DNA of 64,000 nucleotides from Chamaecrista fasciculata (taxonomy: Eukaryota > Streptophyta > Magnoliopsida > Fabales > Fabaceae): NCBI GenBank assembly GCA_003254925.1, contig QANZ01007279.1:61014-125013 (forward strand). The letters run 5' to 3'. Shown piece by piece: positions 58,593 through 64,000 of this stretch. The position numbers and the translations under genes are program-made. Below the pieces are notes generated by a model. It did not search any database, was not told the origin of the DNA, and worked only from the letters and a program-made list of their open reading frames with translations. Position 1 is the first letter of the stretch, and the number at the start of each line of letters is the position of its first letter.

Positions 58593-59931
58593 TGTTGGAT
58601 ATTATTATAACATAATAAAATAAATTTCAATTATTATCATTTAACTTAGAAACGGCTATCTCACGTCTCCACAATAAAAACTCATAATATTTTATTATGG
58701 GAGGAATATGAACGTTGAAGAATGAGTTATGGAAGCAATCGATGGATATTAAAACAAAGGGTAAATTATACTTTAGTACCATGTGGTTTGACTCTCTTAA
58801 TATCATGTGCTCTAAAATGTGACACTTTGGTACCCTAGAGTTTCCACCATTACCCCTTTGGTACTCTAAACAATATTTTCGTTAGTTTTGGAGAGAATTT
58901 GGCACGTGATCTGTACGTGAACTAACTAAAACTCAATTTTGTCTAACATTTTACCACAACAAAGATCAAACGCATGCTTTTCGAAACCTAACTCTGAATT
59001 AGATGTTGAGAGAATTCAGAGCTAGGTTTTGAAAAGCATGGTTCAATTTTTGTTGTGGCAAAATGTTGAACAAAATTGAGTTTTGATGAGCTCACGTGCA
59101 AGTCACATGCCAATTCTTTCCAAAACTAACGGAAAAGTTGTTCAGGGTATCAAACGGGTAACCGTGGAGACCTTAGGGTACCAAAGTGTAATTTATCCTA
59201 AAAGAAATAAATGTTGTGTACTTTGGAGAGAAGCAATTGAAGGGATTTATAATAGGGCAAAACTTATGTAAAATTTTTTATATGTTTGTTATAAGGTTCC
59301 CCAATTAATATTTGACATGTGACAAAAATTTTATGCATGACTAATCATGGTAGAGAGAGAATATTAAACACAACTTTTTGATTGACCAATCATTTAAGAG
59401 AAAGAATGTAATTAAAACTTATGATTGGACAAACCTTTATGGCAAAAATATAAGGAAATTTATATAAAGTTTTTCCTTTATAATATCACAATTAATGAGC
59501 TTTTTGGTCCAACGTCTTTTTGTAAACTTTGTGTATATATATAACATGCACAGTGTATGATAGAAAAATGTGAGAGATCATTTATGAGTAGTAATGTAAT
59601 ACGAGGCATGTGATATACTAATTGTGAAAATTTGTAAGACACATATTTTACATATTTGGATAGAGAAAGAGTGTGAGACAAAGTCATGCCTATCACTTTA
59701 GTGCAAGAGTGATAGATCAAACAGGTGAGTACTGAGCTGTTGTATCATGGAGTTAACACGTATGTGTACTCACTGCACCGAGTGATATGACAGAATCAAC
59801 TTGTGGGAGACGTGAATTACCTTAAAGAAAGCGAGATACCCGTGCCTCAACCTAGGACCACACATCTTTATTTACTAACAATTTTTTTGTGTTTTAGTTG
59901 TTTCTCTTATGTTCAGGTGACAACTCCAACA
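58593..59931 (+). mobile_element. Solo LTR with 5-bp TSD, split by a foldback
   Basis: It starts TGTTGGATATTATT and ends CAACTCCAACA. The perfect direct repeat GATTG lies at 58588-58592 and 59932-59936. It is the same family as the minus-strand LTR at 40236-40874. Without the insertion (58759-59198 and its TSD) it is about 890 bases. Confidence 0.88.
58759..59198. mobile_element. Foldback MULE inside the solo LTR
   Basis: It starts GGGTAAATTATAC and ends GTAATTTATCC. The flanks TAAAACAAA (58750-58758) and TAAAAGAAA (59199-59207) match in eight of nine bases. The arms pair across a loop at about 58995 ('aactctgaattag'..'gaattcagagctagg'). Confidence 0.8.
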
Positions 59932-59936
59932 GATTG

Positions 59937-60223
59937 TAGTTTACCATTTTATCTTTTTTGTTGCAATTTTAGTTTCCAAACTTCTCTAGTGATTTTATAA
60001 TTTTGAAGGAAACTGATGATCATCATCATGAAAATTTCAACTTACCAGCTAGCATAATTCCAAATCATGATGACAATGATGATGATTAAAAAACATTCGT
60101 GAATGAATTGAGTGGCTTTAAGAAGAAGAATGCTAAAATGACAAAGAATAAGAATAAGAGAAAGAAGCACTTAGAGTTTCAAGAAAATATTAATTATAAT
60201 GAAGAGTTTGAAGTTTTCTTCAC
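59937..60223 (+). pseudogene. Possible gene exon remnant (low confidence)
   Basis: From 60009 a frame runs to the gypsy junction with one stop (TAA 60087-60089). The composition is Asp/His-rich, then Lys/Asn-rich (NFNLPASIIPNHDDND.., ..ELSGFKKKNAKMTKNKNKRKKHL..), like a nuclear or nucleolar protein linker. No domain is recognised. It might be host exon sequence interrupted by the gypsy element, or chance. Confidence 0.3.
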
Positions 60224-60392
60224 TGGCGCCGTCTGTGGGGAATTTCATACAAAGTCCTATTTAAATTTATATTGAATTGTTGATTTCTATTTATAGTTTT
60301 CTTCTCTGCACAAGAACTCGTAGGTTGAATCACGTAAATTTTCCCTTATTTATGTCTTTTTAACCTGTGTGTTCATCGAACCAGAAAGAAAA

Positions 60393-62444
60393 ATGACATC
60401 CACTCCAGCTGATCAACAAACTCCGGGAGGCTCAGTGGCTCAATCCGTGCAGGATTCGATGCTTGCTCCTCCTCCTGGATTCCCTACCATTCAAGAAGCC
60501 CCTGCGCTGCCAAACCCAGCACCTGTGGGACAGATCACCATAACGGAAGAGGATAGGATTGCTGCACTCAAGGCTGACATGCGGATAGAGATGGAAGCAC
60601 TGCGCAAAGACATCTGGGACATGGTTATGGGCAAAGGAAAGCGAGTTGCTGAAGATGCTAACCCGGAACCCGTACCTCCAGAAGGAAACCCAGGGAGCCA
60701 AGAACAGCAAGCACCCCTGAACTACCCTCCATCTGCTCAAGTGGTGGCTCCCAGTCTGCCTACCCAACCTACCCAGCAGCAGGCCTGGTCCGGCGCCTAC
60801 GCCTACCCGCCTCAGGGTTACTATTATCCTCAGGGGTACTATCCTCAGTATTACCCTATATACGGCGTCTACGGAGGATCCAGTGGAACCTATCAGCCCG
60901 TGAGCGCCCAAGAATTGACGCCACCGACCAACCCGTTGGGACAAGCGAGAACGCCCCAACTGGCGGATGGAATCTTTGCTCCCCATGTGCAGGCTGTGGA
61001 ACTTGACAAGAACTTCAAAATGCCCATGAAGTTAACGCCTTACACAGGCGAAAAAGACCCGGAAGACCACTTGCTCAGCTTCAAGGCTGCCATGAATATC
61101 TCCAATCTAGGAGATCCTCAGAGGTGCAAACTTTTCCCTATAACTCTGGAAGTAGCTCTGGATTGGTTCTCCAAACTCCCTGCAAGCTCAGTACACTGCT
61201 TCAGGGACTTGGAAGACATGCTTAAAAAACGGTTCGCCACCTGCAAGGTATATAAGCAGCCGATGGCGGTCTTGACCGACATCAGGCAGAACAAGGGAGA
61301 GTCGCTAAGGGATTACTTGGCAAAATTCAACAAGACATTGTTGAGCATCAAGGAGGTGGATGACAAAATCGCGGTGTACTCATTCCTTGCAGGAATTAGA
61401 CCGGGCCACGCACATAAGGAACTCACCCACAGGGCTCCCAAATCTGTGGGTGAACTTCTCTCAATGGCTGAGGAATTCATAACGAAGGAAGACCTGGACA
61501 GAACCCAGCGCGATCGCTTCGCGAGGATAGAACCAGACACGAGAAAGCCGCATAACAAGAATTCAGAGAGAACTGGTGGGAGCTCAAGGGGAAGAGACCA
61601 CCCCCGGCGTCCTCGATCCCCACCTAGGGGAAAACACACGGTCTATACAGTCCTTGCTGTATCCCAATCAGAGGTCTTTCGTGAGATCGCCAACACAGAT
61701 CTCCTCCCAAGACTCCCAGACCGCCCCAGGAGGGTAGGACGAAATGTGGATACCAGTAAGTATTGCAGGTATCACAGAGCTGAAGGACACACAACTGACG
61801 AATGTATCGTCTTGAAGGACGAAATTGAGAACCTGATTAGACAGGGACGCCTCCCGTCAAGGTTCATAAAGAAGGATGGAAATAAGAGGGCTAGAGACGA
61901 CAAGAACGCTCGGGATCAGAAGAAACCTAGGGGTGGGTGCGCTGATGACGATGAGAAGAAAGGAGATCGGCGCACACCGCCGAGAGATAACAGGCCAACC
62001 GGAATCATCCACATGATCTCGGGTGGCATAGAAAAAAGTGGCGCCAAGACCCCCCACAAAATAAGAAAGGTGAATCGGTCCATATTGAGAATAAATTACA
62101 AAGATGCCTCCACCGAAGAAAGATGGGTCGAACCCATAGTCTTCACTAACGACGAGTTGTGGGAGGTCAACCAAGACTATGATGACCCCATGGTAATCAC
62201 GGCCCAGATCGGCAGCTTTACGGTGGAAAGGATCATGGTGGATCAGGGCTCTTCTGCAGACATTATGTACAAGCCATGCTTCGACCAGCTGGGCATTCCA
62301 ATGTCGGACCTGAAAGAGCATTATGGAAGCCTCATAGGGTTCACAGTGGACCAGATTCCAGTCATTGGTAAGATTGACTTGCGACTCACCGTGGGGGAGT
62401 ACCCAAGGGTGACAAGTAACACTGTGGAATTCTTAGTAGTGTAG
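60393..62444 (+). pseudogene. Gypsy gag-protease frame ending at an in-frame amber
   Basis: The frame opens at 60369, but ATG 60393 (MTSTPADQQ) is the likelier start. The N-terminal part is Pro/Gln/Tyr-rich. The retrotransposon gag domain lies at about residues 225-330 of the longer frame (FKMPMKLTPYTGEKDPEDHL..). A zinc-knuckle-like CRYHRAEGHTTDEC follows at 466-479, and the aspartic protease site VDQGSSADIMY has its Asp at 625. The frame stops at TAG 62442-62444, but homology continues in the same frame directly after it (APSAYNVLLGRP). So the stop interrupts one gag-pol frame, either as a mutation or as a recoding stop. Confidence 0.85.
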
Positions 62445-63694
62445 GCGCCCTCGGCATACAACGTCCTCCTTGGGCGCCCCTCCTTGAACAAGATGAGAGC
62501 GGTAATATCCACTGCTCACCTGCGCATGAAATTCCCCACTCCACAGGGAGTAGGGCAAGTGAGAACAAACCAGAAGACAGCTAGACAGTGCTATGCGGTG
62601 AGTCTTGAGAAGACCAACGAGGAAGAGCGGAGAAGAAAGACAAGGGCCATCAAAGAAGATGAGAGCGCCCTTAAAGCGGCGGAGCCTGAAGGTCTGAATT
62701 GTGAGGTAGAAGACTTCAGAGATGAGGTCTCTGATCAGAGGCCAAAACCAGCGGGGGACTTAGAAGCTATACAGCTGGGAGAAGATAAGGAGAAAACCGT
62801 ACAAGTTAATATGCTGTTACATGAGGCCGAAAAGGCCGAGCTCATCCAGCTCCTAAGGGAGTCCTCAGATGTCTTCGCCTGGTGTCCTGCAGACATGTCA
62901 GGGATTGACCCAAAGCTCATCTGCCACAGCCTCAACACTGATGGCAGGCAAGGAGTGATCCAACGTAAATGCCTTTTTGGCCATGAGCGCCAGATGGTGA
63001 TCAAAGAAGAAGTAGGCAAGCTGTTAGCTGCAGGTTTCATCAGGGAAACCAAGTACCCTAAGTGGCTTTCCAACGTGGTGCTGGTCAAGAAAGCCAACGG
63101 CAAATGGAGGATGTGCGTGGATTTCACGGATCTAAATAAGGCTTGCTCGAAAGACCATTATCCACTGCATAACATCGACAAACTGGTGGATGGGACCTGT
63201 GGACACCAAACGATGAGTTTTCTGGATGCCTTCAGCGGCTACAACCAAATAAAGATGAATCCCGAGGACGCCGAGAAAACGGCTTTCATAACAGAACTGG
63301 GGACATACTGCTACACGGTGATGCCTTTCGGATTGAAGAATGCGGGCGCCACCAACCAAAGGATGATGGATCTCTTCTTCAGAGATTACATAGGAAAGAA
63401 TTTGGAAGTCTATGTCGACGACATGGTGGTGAAGACCAAGGAAGGTGGAAAGCACACAGAGGATTTAAAAGAAATCTTCAACCAGCTGCGCAAGTACCAG
63501 ATGAAGCTGAACCCCTCAAAATGCGCCTTCGGGGTCAATGGGGGGAAATTCCTCGGATTCATGCTGACTAACAGAGGGATCGAAGCGAACCCAGATCAGT
63601 GCAGAGCCATTCTAGAGATGAAGTCCCCAAAATCAGTCAAGGAAGTCCAACGCCTCAACGGCAGGCTGGCGGCTCTCCATAGGTTCCTGTCGAG
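62445..63694 (+). pseudogene. Gypsy pol: protease end and reverse transcriptase
   Basis: This is in the same frame as the gag part. Protease-to-RT linker sequence is followed by RT with KANGKWRMCVDFTDLNKAC, YNQIKMNPEDAEKTAF, MPFGLKNAGA and YVDDMVV (63411-63431, catalytic Asp pair), then the RT thumb (..VKEVQRLNGRLAALHRF). The first Met is at 62484, but nothing suggests a separate start there. The frame meets a stop at 63696-63698 only because of the intron-like segment at 63695-63903. Confidence 0.88.
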
Positions 63695-63903
63695 GTAGAA
63701 GGCGCCTAGCGCCTCCTCGGCAATAAAGCTTTACAGCTTCTGTCTTATTTCGAGTTTTGTTTTGAGTCTTATTTCAGTCATGTCATGTTTTTAGTTTCTA
63801 TCCTTGTCAAAATTTTTATTTGCTGCCATGTAAGCCGTCTTTCGACGCATACCTTTTATCAATAAAACGAGTATTACTCATTGATGGCTCTCTTTACATT
63901 CAG
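63695..63903 (+). other. Intron-like 209-bp insertion in gypsy pol
   Basis: The borders are CGAG/GTAGAA and TTTACATTCAG/GTCTG. 209 is not a multiple of three and the segment has stops. Coding homology breaks off at the first border and resumes at the second in the phase that splicing would give. The segment is T-rich toward its 3' side and contains AATAAAA-like words. It could be a true intron or an insertion with a 4-base AGGT duplication. Confidence 0.6.
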
Positions 63904-64000
63904 GTCTGCTGACAGATGCTTACCCTTTTTTCAAACACTAAAAGCAAAAAAAAATTTGAATGGACCAAGGAGTGCGAGGAAGCCTTCCAGAAGTTGAAAG
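63904..64000 (+). pseudogene. Gypsy pol, start of the RNase H region (runs off window)
   Basis: After the insertion the frame continues open to the window end with the conserved RT/RNase H connection (FEWTKECEEAFQKL). The rest of pol, integrase and the 3' LTR are outside the window. Confidence 0.8.

Larger units (their letters stand above)
60224..64000 (+). mobile_element. Ty3/gypsy element (Tat-like), partial, no 5' LTR
   Basis: It starts at a primer-site-like TGGCGCCGTCTGTGGGGA (60224) of the kind that follows the 5' LTR in plant gypsy elements. The sequence before it is not LTR-like, so the 5' LTR is missing. Gag-protease, reverse transcriptase and the start of RNase H follow, and the element continues beyond 64000. 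The protease motif VDQGSSADI and RT features fit the non-chromovirus Tat group. Confidence 0.88.

Noticed and set aside
62484..62486. Met 62484 as the start of a separate pol gene
   Set aside because: Conserved protease-to-RT sequence begins before it, directly after the amber stop, in the same frame.
1..64000. CRISPR array, prokaryotic operon or organelle insertion
   Set aside because: No regularly spaced repeats with unique spacers, no bacterial-type gene clusters and no chloroplast or mitochondrial genes were seen; introns and LTR elements show plant nuclear DNA.

Overview
The window is nuclear DNA of a flowering plant, almost certainly a eudicot. The signs are two spliced plant genes with GT-AG introns, AT-rich spacers, Ty1/copia and Ty3/gypsy LTR retrotransposons, and many Mutator-like (MULE), hAT-like and PIF/Harbinger-like non-autonomous DNA elements. 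I cannot name the species. There is one assembly gap, 47688-48094.

Only two host genes look intact. An NHL-repeat membrane protein gene lies on the minus strand (3250-7043, seven coding exons, 482 aa). A SEC61 alpha translocon gene lies on the plus strand (about 29200-32823, six coding exons plus a non-coding first exon, 476 aa). They are unrelated single genes in a sea of transposons.

Layout: 1-3039 is a decayed copia element with an inverted LTR of the same family inserted into its pol. 3250-7450 is the NHL gene. 7561-11065 holds foldback and LTR pieces and a clean solo LTR (8969-11060). 11307-27544 is a nest: an old solo LTR (TGTAATACC..CGTGACA) was hit by a gene-capturing MULE (neprosin fragment), which was hit by a hAT element (8-bp TSD), which was hit by another gene-capturing MULE (receptor-kinase fragment, 9-bp TSD). 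The same old LTR was also hit by a complete, apparently coding-competent copia element (17716-27492, TSD GTCCC, 1329-codon polyprotein). 27750-28540 carries a GRF zinc-finger gene fragment. 33500-41900 carries foldback MULEs, a copia relic, a LINE relic interrupted by a SINE and a TIR element, and a minus-strand LTR. 44341-46528 is another LTR of the copia family. 47391-48323 is a foldback MULE with the gap in its loop. 49374-57346 is a second nest: a small TIR element split by a large MULE (50132-57301) that holds a captured gene piece, a third gene-capturing MULE (SAM-domain fragment, 51176-53307), a Harbinger-type element (53325-55207) and a foldback (55410-55837). 58593-59931 is a solo LTR with its own foldback insertion. 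60224-64000 is the 5' two-thirds of a Ty3/gypsy (Tat-like) element that runs off the window.

The most notable theme is a dense set of non-autonomous MULE-type elements with arms of a few hundred bases. Several enclose pieces of host genes (neprosin, S-domain receptor kinase, SAM-domain protein, an unidentified protein), introns sometimes included. Any read-through transcript would fold into a long hairpin around a host-gene fragment. The second notable point is a 209-bp segment in the gypsy pol with exact GT..AG borders whose removal would keep the reading frame open, so it is a candidate intron (or an insertion that mimics one).
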